NCBI RefSeq assembly: GCF_008728195.1
Contig: NZ_CP031598.1
Location: 124,001-188,000, forward strand
DNA: 64,000 bases
Source: Roseovarius indicus
GTDB lineage: Bacteria > Pseudomonadota > Alphaproteobacteria > Rhodobacterales > Rhodobacteraceae
Reading direction: 5' to 3'
A program made the position numbers and the translations under genes. The notes under the pieces were generated by a model. It did no database searches and had not been told where the DNA came from. It was given only the letters and a program-made list of their open reading frames with translations. Below, piece by piece: positions 1-11,206 of this stretch; position 1 is the first letter of the stretch, and each line of letters opens with the position of its first letter.

Positions 1-2
1 AG

Positions 3-1001
3 TGGAGCGCGCTGCCCACGCTCATGCCGTGGCTCTGGCAGTTCTTCCGCAACGCCACGCCCGCGGGCAACGCCCATATGACCGGGGCGCTCACCCATAT
101 CCTGACCGACAGCGTGGCGCAGCATCGCGCGCTGACCAAGGGCACGCGGGCGGAAGACTGGATTGCCGACAGCGCCTTTTCCTATGCCTATGCCGACCGA
201 AAGGCGTTCGAGGCCGACGCCGCCGGGTGGGAGGTCAAGCGTCGCGCCGGGTTCGTCCCCGAGATCGTCGAGGGCCCAGCCGTGCAGGAAATTGAGCCGA
301 TCCTGGGGCCGGAGACCAAATGCCTCGCAGTTTTGAAAGATCACGGCCATATCCTCAATCCCGGCGCCTACATGGAGGCGCTGGCCCGGGTGCTGGAGGA
401 CGAGGGCGGAATCTATCGCCAGGCCGAGGCGCAGGATATCGAGCTGACTGGCGGCAAGGTTACGGCCGTCCTTACCGATCAGGGCCGCCTAACCTGCGAT
501 CGCGCGGTGCTGGCCGCCGGGATCTGGTCGAAACCCCTCATGCGCAAGCTGGGTCTGAAGGTGCCGCTGGTGGCCGAGCGCGGCTATCACCTGCATTTCA
601 CCGGCCCTTCGCAGATGCCCAACAACCCGATGATGATGACGCAGGGCAAGTTCGCGGTGAACCCCATGGCCTCGGGCCTGCGCTGTGCCGGCACGGTCGA
701 GCTGGGCGATACCACCAAGGGCCCCTCGCGCGGGCCGCGCGACCTGATCGCGCGCAATGTCAAACGCCTCTTCCCGGCGTTGGAGTATGAGGATGTCGAG
801 GAATGGATGGGCTTCCGTCCCTCCACGCCCGACAGCCTGCCGCTGATCGGCGAGATCAATGGCACCGGCGTGCACGCCGCCTTCGGGCATCAGCATATCG
901 GCCTCACCGCCGGGCCCAAGACCGGTCGGATCGTTGCCGCGCTGATCGGCGGCCAGCCGCCCAATATCGACCTCGCGCCTTACGACGCCAACCGCTTCTG
1001 A
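3..1001 (+). CDS. DadA-type FAD-dependent amino-acid oxidoreductase, 5' truncated by window
   Basis: The reading frame is open from base 3, upstream of the first in-frame ATG at 24, so the N-terminus with its FAD-binding GxGxxG motif lies outside the window. About 332 residues remain. The visible part has the DAO fold signatures: a VLAAGIWS segment that closes the FAD-binding domain, a substrate-domain stretch ending in GTVELGD, and a C-terminal GFRPSTPDSLPLIG motif followed by GHQHIGLTAGP, typical of D-amino-acid dehydrogenase or glycine-oxidase-like flavoproteins. It probably oxidises a D-amino acid or secondary amine and passes electrons to the respiratory chain. The exact substrate cannot be told. 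It ends 113 bases before phaC, which is on the same strand. Confidence 0.8.
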   Translation, partial: WSALPTLMPWLWQFFRNATPAGNAHMTGALTHILTDSVAQHRALTKGTRAEDWIADSAFSYAYADRKAFEADAAGWEVKRRAGFVPEIVEGPAVQEIEPILGPETKCLAVLKDHGHILNPGAYMEALARVLEDEGGIYRQAEAQDIELTGGKVTAVLTDQGRLTCDRAVLAAGIWSKPLMRKLGLKVPLVAERGYHLHFTGPSQMPNNPMMMTQGKFAVNPMASGLRCAGTVELGDTTKGPSRGPRDLIARNVKRLFPALEYEDVEEWMGFRPSTPDSLPLIGEINGTGVHAAFGHQHIGLTAGPKTGRIVAALIGGQPPNIDLAPYDANRF

Positions 1002-1114
1002 CCAGAGTCCCGGCCGGGCAGTTGTCATCAAACTGTCACCGGCAGTTTGCGCTATGTCAGTGCGGGCCACACCCGAGTCGCGCGATGGTTCCGCCACAGC
1101 ACGAGGAGGTCCCC

Positions 1115-2926
1115 ATGCCCGCAGACCCTGTACGCCTTCACGCACCCGAACCCGAAGACCGGGTAGAAGCCCCGCCTTGCCCGGCCCCGGCACCGGCCGA
1201 GGACCACCCCCACCGCAACATCGACCGGGCGATGCGCGCAGGCATGGCACGTGCTACCAGCGGCGCCTCGCCCTTCGCGGTGGCGCAGGCCGTCACCGAT
1301 TGGGCCATGCATCTCTCCCGAGCGCCGGGGCGGCAATTGGAGCTGGCCGAACGCGCCGCGCGCAATGCCACACGGCTCGGGGCCTATGCCTTCGAGCATT
1401 TCAAGCAGGATGGCACCGCCCCCACGCCACCTTTCTCTCCCGACCAGAACGATCACCGCTTCGCCCATGCCGGCTGGGCCACGCTGCCCTTTGCCATGTG
1501 GCAGCAGGGCTACCTTGCCACCCGCGACTGGTGGGATGCCGCGACCTCCGGCATGCCCGGTGTGCAGTCGCGCAATGCCGACCGGGTCAATTTCATGACC
1601 CGGCTGTTGCTCGACGCCGTCTCGCCCTCGAACTTTCCGCTGACGAACCCGGAAGTGATCGAGGCCACGCGCGACACGGGGGGCGCCAACCTTGCCCGCG
1701 GCCTGCAGTATTTCGTCGAAGACCTGATCGAACACGCCGCCGACATGCCGCCTGCGCCGCATAATGGTTTCAGGATCGGCGAAACGCTAGCCTGCACGCC
1801 GGGCAAGGTGGTCTATCGCAACGATATCTTCGAGCTGATCCAGTATAGCCCGCAGACCGAGACCGTCCGCCCCGAGCCGGTTCTGATCGTCCCGGCCTGG
1901 ATCATGAAGTACTACATCCTCGACCTCAGCCCGCAGAACTCGCTCATCAACTGGCTGGTGGGGCAGGGGCATACCGTCTTCGCGATCTCGTGGTGCAACC
2001 CGACCGCCGCCCAGGCCGATCTCTCGCTTGAGGACTACCGCCAGCGCGGTGTGATGGCCGCGCTCGATGCCGTCACCACCATCGTGCCTGACCAAAAGGT
2101 GCATGCCTGCGGATACTGCCTCGGCGGTACCATCCTGTCGATCGCGGCGGCCACCATGGCCCGCGATGGCGATGATCGGTTTGCCTCGATCACGCTGCTT
2201 GCGGCCCAGACCGATTTCGTCGAGGCGGGCGAGCTGCTGCTTTTCCTGGATGAAAGCCAGGTCGCCTTTCTCGAAGACATGATGTGGGATCAGGGCTTTC
2301 TCGACCGCGACCAGATGGCGAGTGCCTTCCGGCTTCTGCGCGACGAAGACCTCGTGTGGGGCCGCGCCACCCGCCGCTACCTGATGGGGCAGGAAGACAA
2401 GCAGACCGATATGGGCACGTGGAACGCCGATTCCACGCGCATGCCGGCCCGGATGCATAGCGAATACCTGCGCGGGCTGTTCCTTGAAAACCGGCTGACG
2501 GCGGGGCGCTTCGCGGTCGATGGCCGGGTCATCGCGCTCAAGGATATCAAGGCGCCGCTTTTCGTCGTCGGCACAGAGAAAGATCACATTGCGCCATGGC
2601 GCTCGGTCTACAAGACCAAGCTCTTCACGGATTGCGATCTCGATTTCCTATTGACCAGCAGCGGCCATAATGGCGGCATCGTCTCTGAACCGGGCCACCC
2701 CCACCGGCATTACCGCACCGGTCACCGCAAGGCCGGGGCGCTCTACATGGATCCGGACACGTGGCTCGCCAACCACGAGGTGCAGGACGGGTCGTGGTGG
2801 CCCGTCTGGGGCGACTGGCTTGCCAGCCATTCAGGAGCGCCGGTGGCGCCGCCGAGGATGGGCGCGCCCGCAAAGGGCTTCCCAACGCTGTGCGCGGCAC
2901 CGGGAACCTACGTGCAACAAACCTGA
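1115..2926 (+). CDS. phaC: Class I poly(3-hydroxyalkanoate) synthase PhaC
   Basis: Polymerises (R)-3-hydroxyacyl-CoA into PHA storage granules. The protein is about 603 residues, normal for class I PhaC. The lipase-like box GYCLGG carries the nucleophile Cys335. The catalytic Asp is in GTEKDHIAPW and the His in SSGHNGGIV. The N-terminal PhaC domain contains NPEVIEATRDTGG and FPLTNPEV, as is usual. The open frame extends to base 803, but ATG 1115 is preferred because a strong GAGGAGGT lies at 1102-1109 and the upstream part overlaps the preceding gene. No phasin, phaR, phaA or phaB lies beside it. Carbon storage fits with the ethylmalonyl-CoA enzyme found near the other end of the window. Confidence 0.94.
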   Translation: MPADPVRLHAPEPEDRVEAPPCPAPAPAEDHPHRNIDRAMRAGMARATSGASPFAVAQAVTDWAMHLSRAPGRQLELAERAARNATRLGAYAFEHFKQDGTAPTPPFSPDQNDHRFAHAGWATLPFAMWQQGYLATRDWWDAATSGMPGVQSRNADRVNFMTRLLLDAVSPSNFPLTNPEVIEATRDTGGANLARGLQYFVEDLIEHAADMPPAPHNGFRIGETLACTPGKVVYRNDIFELIQYSPQTETVRPEPVLIVPAWIMKYYILDLSPQNSLINWLVGQGHTVFAISWCNPTAAQADLSLEDYRQRGVMAALDAVTTIVPDQKVHACGYCLGGTILSIAAATMARDGDDRFASITLLAAQTDFVEAGELLLFLDESQVAFLEDMMWDQGFLDRDQMASAFRLLRDEDLVWGRATRRYLMGQEDKQTDMGTWNADSTRMPARMHSEYLRGLFLENRLTAGRFAVDGRVIALKDIKAPLFVVGTEKDHIAPWRSVYKTKLFTDCDLDFLLTSSGHNGGIVSEPGHPHRHYRTGHRKAGALYMDPDTWLANHEVQDGSWWPVWGDWLASHSGAPVAPPRMGAPAKGFPTLCAAPGTYVQQT

Positions 2927-3218
2927 AGGAAGCCCCTGCGGGCAGACCATCGATGCGCCCGCAGCGCCGCCAGGATGACCCGGTTGATTTGCCGAAACCT
3001 GCGCGGCGCTGCTGTGCTCAAGATGGCCGGCAGGTTCAACGCCGGTCTGCTCGCCGCATCGGCGTATCTCATTCTTCGGAGCGGATACCCGCTCTTCCGG
3101 GTGTTCGCCTGTTGACAGCCGGTCCCGCCGGCCCACCATTGCGCAAGGCGTCACGCACCCCCCGGGGACGTGACTGTGATGACCGCCCTTGTAGCCGCCC
3201 AGCCCGGAGACCGCCCGC

Positions 3219-3782
3219 ATGTATCAGATCAGACGGAGCCGGGCGCGCGCCCCATGGCTTGCCCTTGTCGCGAGCCTCGGGGCAGGCTCTCTGGCCGCCC
3301 CTGCACTGGCCGAGTGTGACGAGGTCGCGACGACGCTGACCGGTTCGGCATCGCTCGACGAGGTGAAAGACTGGGTCCGTGCGGAAGGGGCCGACCGCAT
3401 TGAGGGCACGCCGACAGGTACCTACGAGTATTTCGACGAGGGGGTCGCGCTCTGGCTCGCCCTGAGCGAAGCACCGGACGGACGTATCTGCGGACGGTAT
3501 GGCGGGCGGTACTTCGACCCGGAGCGCACGTTCCAGTCGCATGTCGTACTGGGCGGGCAATTGTCGAACGGGGCTTGGGAGGTCACGCTTGCCGACAGGA
3601 CCGGTACCGTGAAGACAGGCTACGGCGCGATGCTGCTGTTCGATAGCGAGGACCTTGTGCTGGCGGACGGGGCGGTGATCTACGCGGATGGCCAACGTTT
3701 TGCTCTGATGCGGCCGGTTTCGGCGCTGGAGGCATCGGAGGGCAGCGACTCGCAGAGTGCCGGATCGGGCGCGACCGAATAG
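3219..3782 (+). CDS. Secreted hypothetical protein (187 aa)
   Basis: A protein of 187 residues with a Sec signal peptide: a basic start (RRSRARAP), a hydrophobic core and a cleavage site near APALA-E at residue 30. The mature part has one Cys early (AECDE) and one in the middle (GRICGRYGG), which could form a disulphide. It ends in a Ser/Gly-rich tail. I do not recognise the family. The GGAG at about 3208 supports ATG 3219. It stands alone, 292 bases after phaC and convergent with the TPR gene. No promoter or other gene was recognised in the 2927-3218 gap. Confidence 0.72.
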   Translation: MYQIRRSRARAPWLALVASLGAGSLAAPALAECDEVATTLTGSASLDEVKDWVRAEGADRIEGTPTGTYEYFDEGVALWLALSEAPDGRICGRYGGRYFDPERTFQSHVVLGGQLSNGAWEVTLADRTGTVKTGYGAMLLFDSEDLVLADGAVIYADGQRFALMRPVSALEASEGSDSQSAGSGATE

Positions 3783-3854
3783 CAAATCTTGCCACGTGGT
3801 GTGTGATAGCTGCCTTCGATACGCATCTGGCGTAAAAAGGGTTGCGATTACTAA

Positions 3855-3872
3855 ACATACGAGGCCGTATGT
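3855..3872. terminator. Stem-loop between convergent genes
   Basis: ACATACG at 3855-3861 and CGTATGT at 3866-3872 form a perfect 7-bp stem with a 4-base loop. It lies between the stops of the secreted protein and the TPR gene. There is no T-run, so termination is a guess. Confidence 0.3.
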
Positions 3873-3910
3873 CAGTTGAGCTATGTCCTGTGAGGTGACA
3901 CGGCCTAGGG

Positions 3911-4615
3911 TCAGTCGGTCTGGCGCAGGTAGTCGAGGAGCTCGGGGTCGCCGGGGGTTTCGGCAAGCCGGTCCCTGACCAGTTCGCGCCCGCCCGACGT
4001 GTCGCCGGTGAGGTGCATCGCCCAGGCAAGTTCGACCAAGTGGCGGGTTTTCTCCGGGTCAAGGGAGGTGGCCTTGCGGGCCAGCGGCAGGGCGCGGTGG
4101 CCCTGGCCCAGTATGTTGTGGGCGCGGGCGGCGAAGTAGAGCGCATCGGTATTGTCAGGGTCACGCAGCACGGCCTGTTCGCAATCGCCGACCGCCTGTT
4201 CGAACTTCTCGAGATCCTGCCGGACGACGCAGCGGGAGAGCCAGCTCTGCCAGTGGTCGTCGGTTTCGAGGATTTGCGTATAGATGGCTTCGGCCTCTTC
4301 TTGGCGGCGCATGGTGCGGTAGGTCCAGGCGAGCATCCGCATGTGGGGCGCGGCCGGGTCGATGCGGATGGCGGTCTCTAGGTCGTCCGCGCTTTGTGCG
4401 AATTGGTCGAGTTCGCGGTGGGCGACGCCGCGGTTGGCATAGGCCCCGGCCAGCCACGCGCCTTCGAGCGTGCCCGAGGCGATGGCCGCGGTACAGGCCG
4501 GAATGGCAATGTCGGGATCGGTATTCGGGTCGGATTCGAAACAGGTGAGGGGGCCTTGGGCCAGGGCGGCCAGCGGGAGCAATGCGAGGAGGAGCAGGAG
4601 GAGGGGGCGCGGCAT
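3911..4615 (-). CDS. Exported tetratricopeptide-repeat protein
   Basis: About 234 residues. A signal peptide (MPRPLLLLLLALLPLAALAQ) is followed by CFESDPNTDPDIAIPAC and then TPR-type helix pairs covering roughly residues 50-215. Examples are GAYANRGVAHRELDQ, AEAIYTQILETD and DALYFAARAHNILGQ. The start at 4615 is preferred over an in-frame ATG at 4687 because it puts the signal peptide at the N-terminus. The 4687 start would add 24 non-signal residues and overlap the upstream stop. It is probably a periplasmic scaffold. It follows the Imm8-like gene on the same strand by 68 bases, with a hairpin between them. No specific partner can be named. Confidence 0.84.
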   Translation of the reverse strand: MPRPLLLLLLALLPLAALAQGPLTCFESDPNTDPDIAIPACTAAIASGTLEGAWLAGAYANRGVAHRELDQFAQSADDLETAIRIDPAAPHMRMLAWTYRTMRRQEEAEAIYTQILETDDHWQSWLSRCVVRQDLEKFEQAVGDCEQAVLRDPDNTDALYFAARAHNILGQGHRALPLARKATSLDPEKTRHLVELAWAMHLTGDTSGGRELVRDRLAETPGDPELLDYLRQTD

Positions 4616-4646
4616 TGAAGGGGGCACTTCGGGTTTGAGGGCAAGA

Positions 4647-4672
4647 TGGGCGAACACGGGTGGGTTCGCCCA
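4647..4672. repeat. Palindrome in the imm8-TPR gap
   Basis: TGGGCGAAC (4647-4655) and GTTCGCCCA (4664-4672) form a perfect 9-bp stem with an 8-base loop, in the short gap between two same-strand genes. It shares a GGTGGGTT core with the palindromes at 5143-5170 and 23595-23614. It could act as an attenuator between the two genes. Confidence 0.45.
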
Positions 4673-4683
4673 AATGCTAAGGA

Positions 4684-5055
4684 TCACGGGACGACGGGTT
4701 CTCCCATGTATACGTTATAGTCTTCGTATTCCCAGAGAAGGTAGCGGCTCAGACGCTCGGTGAAGTCGGTCCAGCTGTGTGAGCGCCGGAACTGGTAGAC
4801 GAGTGCCTCAAGCGTTTTCTGGATGTGGCCTGGAGTTATGGTCTCGACGATCAGCATGCCGCGCTGCCAGAGGCCCGAGCCGTTGGGCACCTGGGAGGCG
4901 ATCCAGGCGGAGTTGCAGACGATGAGTTGGAAATTGTCCGCAGCGTCATTACCACGCTCCCCTATGGACGCGGTCACGGGCAGGACCGCGGGACTGCCAT
5001 CGTTGGGCGGGAACGCATCAACCCAGTCGATTGACTTCACTTCCGGGTCGAGCAT
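4684..5055 (-). CDS. Imm8-family immunity-like protein
   Basis: A soluble protein of 123 residues. The pattern matches what I know of the Imm8 (immunity protein 8) family: an N-terminal LKSI-like strand (VKSIDW), a central FQLIVCNSAWI strand, a GMLIVE strand, and the closing W..F.ERLSRYLLWEYEDY helix/strand. Imm8 proteins normally neutralise a polymorphic toxin effector, but no toxin gene is adjacent here. ATG 5055, preceded by GAGGAA, is preferred. An in-frame upstream ATG at 5163 would add 36 residues of low-quality sequence running through a palindromic repeat. The gene sits between the aconitase terminator and the TPR gene. Family call moderate, function inferred. Confidence 0.7.
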   Translation of the reverse strand: MLDPEVKSIDWVDAFPPNDGSPAVLPVTASIGERGNDAADNFQLIVCNSAWIASQVPNGSGLWQRGMLIVETITPGHIQKTLEALVYQFRRSHSWTDFTERLSRYLLWEYEDYNVYMGEPVVP

Positions 5056-5142
5056 GGGGTGACGTTCCTCTTCCGTGGGTTGGGCGACGGTACCACGGGA
5101 GGGGAGAGAGGCAATGGTTGGTTTGCCTTCGTTCGGATGGCG

Positions 5143-5170
5143 CGTACGGTGGGTTTCACCCACCCTACGG
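5143..5170. repeat. GGTGGGT palindromic intergenic repeat
   Basis: CGTACGGTGGGTTTCACCCACCCTACG is an almost complete palindrome (GGTGGGT, loop TTC, ACCCACC) just upstream of the Imm8-like gene. The same core recurs at 23595-23614, behind the Fe-ADH gene. Such GTAGGGTGGGTG palindromes are common dispersed elements in proteobacterial genomes. Confidence 0.55.
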
Positions 5171-5210
5171 ACTCGTATGGATTTGGGTTCTTGCGCGGAG
5201 ACCGGGGTCC

Positions 5211-5239
5211 AAAAGAAAAGGGCGGGGAAACCCCCGCCC
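5211..5239 (-). terminator. Rho-independent terminator of acnA
   Basis: Read on the minus strand, CCCC-rich and GGGG-rich 8-bp arms (5232-5239 and 5220-5227) form a stem with a 4-base loop. It is followed by TTTTCTTTT (5211-5219), 25 bases after the aconitase stop. Confidence 0.87.
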
Positions 5240-5264
5240 TTCGCATGTCTGTATACCGCCTGTC

Positions 5265-8042
<2,778 letters not shown>

Positions 8043-8262
8043 GCGGGCATCCTTTCGCATTGGGGGGCTGGCAATTCCGGCCTGCTTCTGACCCATTTGA
8101 GCGTGGCAATCAAGGGGGCAGGGCGGTTTTGTATACTATTGCACACAATTGAGCGAGTCGCAAGTCTCACCGCGCTCTCGCGAAACCTTGATTGGTCATG
8201 TTAGAAGGGGGCGGATAAATCTCGTCAGACCACGAACACGCACAGCTCTCGGACCTTACCCC

Positions 8263-8955
8263 ATGCTCAGACTCGGCGCCCTGCTGACCGCTTTCCTGAT
8301 CACGCTTGCCGCGCCACTGAGAGCGCAGGACCGGCCCGTTCTGGTCGAATTGTTCACGTCGCAGGGGTGCTCGTCGTGCCCGCCGGCGGATGCGTTCCTG
8401 CACGAGCTGGCCAAGCGCGACGATGTGATCGCGCTGGCGCTGCACGTGGATTACTGGGATTACATCGGCTGGAAGGACAGCTTCGCCAAACCGGAATACA
8501 CCGCCCGTCAGCGGGCTTATGCCAAGGTGTCGAACCGGCGCATGGTCTATACGCCGCAGATGATCATCAACGGCACCGATCATGTGGTCGGTACCCGGCC
8601 GATGGACGTGAAAGACCTCATCAAGAAGCACCGGGGCGACGTCGCGCAGGTAACCCTGACGGCGCAGGAGCATCAGGGCAAGCTGAAGATCAGCGCCTCT
8701 GCCGCCGCCGGTGGCAAGGCCACCGTCCGGCTGTTCCGCTACCGGCCTGAGGAGACGGTCGCCATCAAGCGGGGCGAGAATGCGGGCCGCTCGATCAGCT
8801 ATTCCCACATCGTGACAAGCGTGACCGTGGTTGCCGACTGGGATATGCGCCAGCCGCTCGACATCGAGGTCCCGCTGAATGGTGATCTGCCCGCCGTGGT
8901 CGTGATCCAGCGCAACAGCTTCGGCCCTGTCGAGGCGGTGGCCCGGGTCGACTGA
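8263..8955 (+). CDS. DUF1223 secreted thioredoxin-fold protein
   Basis: About 230 residues with a signal peptide (MLRLGALLTAFLITLAAPLRAQ). The mature start VLVELFTSQGCSSCPPADAF contains the CSSC motif typical of DUF1223, a thioredoxin-like family. A second conserved block is VDYWDYIGWKDSF, followed by RMVYTPQMIINGTDHVVG. It is probably periplasmic and redox-active, but its substrate is unknown. The ATG at 8263 is chosen because the longer open frame from 8149 would place a non-signal stretch before the hydrophobic segment. It is transcribed away from acnA and followed by a dispersed repeat. Confidence 0.85.
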   Translation: MLRLGALLTAFLITLAAPLRAQDRPVLVELFTSQGCSSCPPADAFLHELAKRDDVIALALHVDYWDYIGWKDSFAKPEYTARQRAYAKVSNRRMVYTPQMIINGTDHVVGTRPMDVKDLIKKHRGDVAQVTLTAQEHQGKLKISASAAAGGKATVRLFRYRPEETVAIKRGENAGRSISYSHIVTSVTVVADWDMRQPLDIEVPLNGDLPAVVVIQRNSFGPVEAVARVD

Positions 8956-8959
8956 TCCC

Positions 8960-8990
8960 CTGCTTCTTCTGGCCCGAAATATCCTGGGGG
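8960..8990 (-). repeat. Dispersed intergenic repeat, copy 1 (GGATATTT type)
   Basis: On the minus strand it reads CCCCCAGGATATTTCGGGCC followed by AGAAGAAGCA. It belongs with the copies at 35019-35053 and 59316-59345, and more distantly with the GAGTATTTTTGG copies at 19067, 22368, 56720 and 56772. It lies directly behind the DUF1223 stop. Confidence 0.6.
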
Positions 8991-9040
8991 AATCGCCGGG
9001 CCTAAAGGGAACAGCGGCGGTGGCAACGCCCCCTGTCCCC

Positions 9041-9742
9041 CTAGCCGATTTCGTTCACAAGTGAGGCCAGTGCGCCGAGGTCGTCGATCGCCCGGTAACG
9101 GGGGGCGTTCTCGGGCGGCTCGTCATGCTCGACTTCCCATGTCAGGTGGTGAGGCACGTGAACGCCCCAGCCGCCCGCCTCGATCGCCGGTTTCACGTCG
9201 GAGCGCAGGGAATTGCCGACCATCATCGCCTCGGCCGCGCCGTTGCCGTGGCGGGTGAAGATATCCTCGTAGACCGTGCGGGTCTTGGCGCTGACGATCT
9301 CGACCCCGTCGAAGAGGTCGCCGAGCCCGGATTGCGCCAGTTTGCGCTCCTGGTCGAGCAGGTCGCCCTTGGTGATGAGCAGCACGCGGTGGCTTGCCGC
9401 GATCTCTTCCACCGCCTCGCGGGCATGAGGGAGAAGCTCGATGGGGTGTTGAAGCATCTCCTGCCCGGCCGCGATCAGTTCGGAGATGACGCTGGCGGGT
9501 ACTTGTTGGTCGGTCACCTCGATGGCGGTTTCGATCATCGACAGGGTGAAACCCTTGATGCCGAATCCGTAATGGCCGAGGTTGCGCCGTTCCGCAGCCA
9601 GCAGCCGGTCGTGCAGGTGGTCGCCGTCGGCATAGTCTTTCAGAAGCGCCGCGAATCTCTCCTGCGTCAGGCGGAAGAAGCGTTCGTTCTGCCAGAGCGT
9701 ATCGTCCGCATCGAAGCCGATTGTGGTCAGATTCCGTGCCAT
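9041..9742 (-). CDS. HAD-superfamily hydrolase (subfamily IA)
   Basis: 233 residues. Motif I is [11 protein letters not shown], with the nucleophile Asp and the general acid Asp two positions later. Motif II is LLITKGD with the Thr, motif III is the Lys in [11 protein letters not shown], and motif IV is [11 protein letters not shown]. The alpha-helical cap falls between motifs I and II. These features give a phosphatase or dehalogenase-like enzyme acting on a small phosphorylated metabolite. The substrate cannot be predicted. The gene is divergent from clpS, and the start at 9742 leaves about 100 bases for both promoters. Confidence 0.86.
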   Translation of the reverse strand: MARNLTTIGFDADDTLWQNERFFRLTQERFAALLKDYADGDHLHDRLLAAERRNLGHYGFGIKGFTLSMIETAIEVTDQQVPASVISELIAAGQEMLQHPIELLPHAREAVEEIAASHRVLLITKGDLLDQERKLAQSGLGDLFDGVEIVSAKTRTVYEDIFTRHGNGAAEAMMVGNSLRSDVKPAIEAGGWGVHVPHHLTWEVEHDEPPENAPRYRAIDDLGALASLVNEIG

Positions 9743-9839
9743 GAGACCCCGTCTTGAGGGTTCCCCCTCTTTTCACATATATCCCAGAGGCTATATAGAT
9801 GGTTCACGATCGGCCATGCCAAATTCAACCGGGCAGGAT

Positions 9840-10175
9840 ATGACGCACCCAATCTTCCTCATGTCGGGAAACGATGATGACGACGACTCGTCGGTCATTG
9901 TCGAGACGCGCACCAAGACCAAGCGGCCGCCGCTGTACAAGGTGCTGCTGCTGAACGACGACTACACGCCGATGGAATTCGTCGTGGCCGTTCTGGAACG
10001 GTTCTTTGGCATGTCCCATGCGCAGGCGTTCGAGATCATGCTGACGGTGCACAAGAAGGGTGTTGCGGTCGTGGGCGTGTTCAGCCACGAGATTGCCGAG
10101 ACCAAGGTGGCGCAGGTGATGGATTTCGCCCGCCGCCATCAGCATCCGCTGCAATGCACGATGGAAAAGGAATAA
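9840..10175 (+). CDS. clpS: ATP-dependent Clp protease adaptor ClpS
   Basis: Delivers N-degron substrates to ClpAP. The conserved core is complete: [20 protein letters not shown] (substrate pocket residues of the N-end-rule site), the HKKG loop, [11 protein letters not shown], and the C-terminal [10 protein letters not shown]. The start is uncertain. In-frame ATGs occur at 9723, 9816, 9840 and 9861, none with a strong Shine-Dalgarno. 9840 (AGGA just upstream) or 9861 best fit the family's short acidic N-terminus. The stop is followed at once by the RsmC-like gene. clpA is not in the window. Confidence 0.93.
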   Translation: MTHPIFLMSGNDDDDDSSVIVETRTKTKRPPLYKVLLLNDDYTPMEFVVAVLERFFGMSHAQAFEIMLTVHKKGVAVVGVFSHEIAETKVAQVMDFARRHQHPLQCTMEKE

Positions 10176-10176
10176 T

Positions 10177-11169
10177 TTGAGCGCTTCGTCACGCCTGTCA
10201 TTGGCGCTGGACTCGGGTGATGTGACGCTGCCCGAGGCCGGGCGCATTGCCGTTTTCGCGCCGCGCGAGGGGATGGACCTGTCGGCGCTGCCGGCCGATC
10301 TGTGCCATGTCATCACCACCTTCAAACCCGACAGGGACCATTTCGCGGGGCAGGGATTCGCCTGCGGGAAGGAACCTGACGGGCGCTATGCGGCTGCGGT
10401 CGTTTGCCTGCCGCGGGCCAAGGCGCTGGGCCAGGCGCTGGTGGCCGAGGCCGCGTCGGTGACAGACGGGCCGGTGATCGTGGATGGCGCCAAGACCGAC
10501 GGGGTCGAATCGATCCTGAAGGGCTGTCGCAAGCGGGCCGAGGTCTCGCCGGCGTTGTCGAAGGCACATGGAAAGCTGTTTCATTTCACCGCCCAAACGG
10601 GGTTCGAGGATTGGGCACGGGGTGCGCCGAAGGAGATCGGGGGCGGGTTCGTAACCGTGCCGGGCATCTTCTCGGCCGACGGGATCGACCCCGCCTCGGC
10701 CCTGTTGGCTGACAATCTGCCCGAGAAGCTGGGTGCGCGGGTGGCCGACCTTGGCGGCGGCTGGGGGTATCTTTCGGCCCGGGCGCTGGAACGGGAGAGC
10801 ATCAGGGAGCTGCACCTCGTCGAGGCGGATTTCGCCGCGCTGGACTGTGCCCGGCAGAACATTCTCGACCCGCGGGCGCACCTGCATTGGGAAGACGCCA
10901 CCCGCTGGCGGCCCGACGAGCCCATGGATACCGTCATCACCAACCCGCCGTTTCACACGGGACGGGCGCCCGACCCGAGCCTCGGGCTCGACTTCATCCG
11001 CGCTGCCGCGCGCGTGCTTTCCCCTCGCGGACAGCTTTTTCTGGTTGCGAACCGCCATCTCCCGTATGAGTCGGAGATGGCGCGACAGTTCGGAGAGGTC
11101 AGGGAGGTCGGCGGCGACAACCGGTTCAAACTACTGCACGGGCAACGCCCGGTGCGCAGACCAGGCTGA
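10177..11169 (+). CDS. RsmC-like rRNA guanine-N2 methyltransferase
   Basis: 330 residues, class I SAM-dependent methyltransferase with the RsmC/RlmG two-domain layout: a degenerate N-terminal methyltransferase-like half and a catalytic C-terminal half. SAM-binding motif I is VADLGGGWGYLS, followed by the acidic LHLVEAD. The catalytic motif TNPPFHTG is the NPPF signature of exocyclic-amine methyltransferases. It probably methylates 16S rRNA. The start is a TTG at 10177, one base after the clpS stop, with AAGGA inside the end of clpS at a good distance, so the two are probably translationally coupled. RsmC is the best guess. An RlmG-type target is possible. Confidence 0.77.
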   Translation: MSASSRLSLALDSGDVTLPEAGRIAVFAPREGMDLSALPADLCHVITTFKPDRDHFAGQGFACGKEPDGRYAAAVVCLPRAKALGQALVAEAASVTDGPVIVDGAKTDGVESILKGCRKRAEVSPALSKAHGKLFHFTAQTGFEDWARGAPKEIGGGFVTVPGIFSADGIDPASALLADNLPEKLGARVADLGGGWGYLSARALERESIRELHLVEADFAALDCARQNILDPRAHLHWEDATRWRPDEPMDTVITNPPFHTGRAPDPSLGLDFIRAAARVLSPRGQLFLVANRHLPYESEMARQFGEVREVGGDNRFKLLHGQRPVRRPG

Positions 11170-11206
11170 ACTGCGGGCGCATTCCCACACGTACAAAGGG
11201 TAGACC

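Noticed and set aside
8100..8160. Iron-responsive box upstream of acnA (TGTATACTATTGCACACAATTG)
   Set aside because: Looks partly palindromic, but does not match an iron-box consensus well enough to call.
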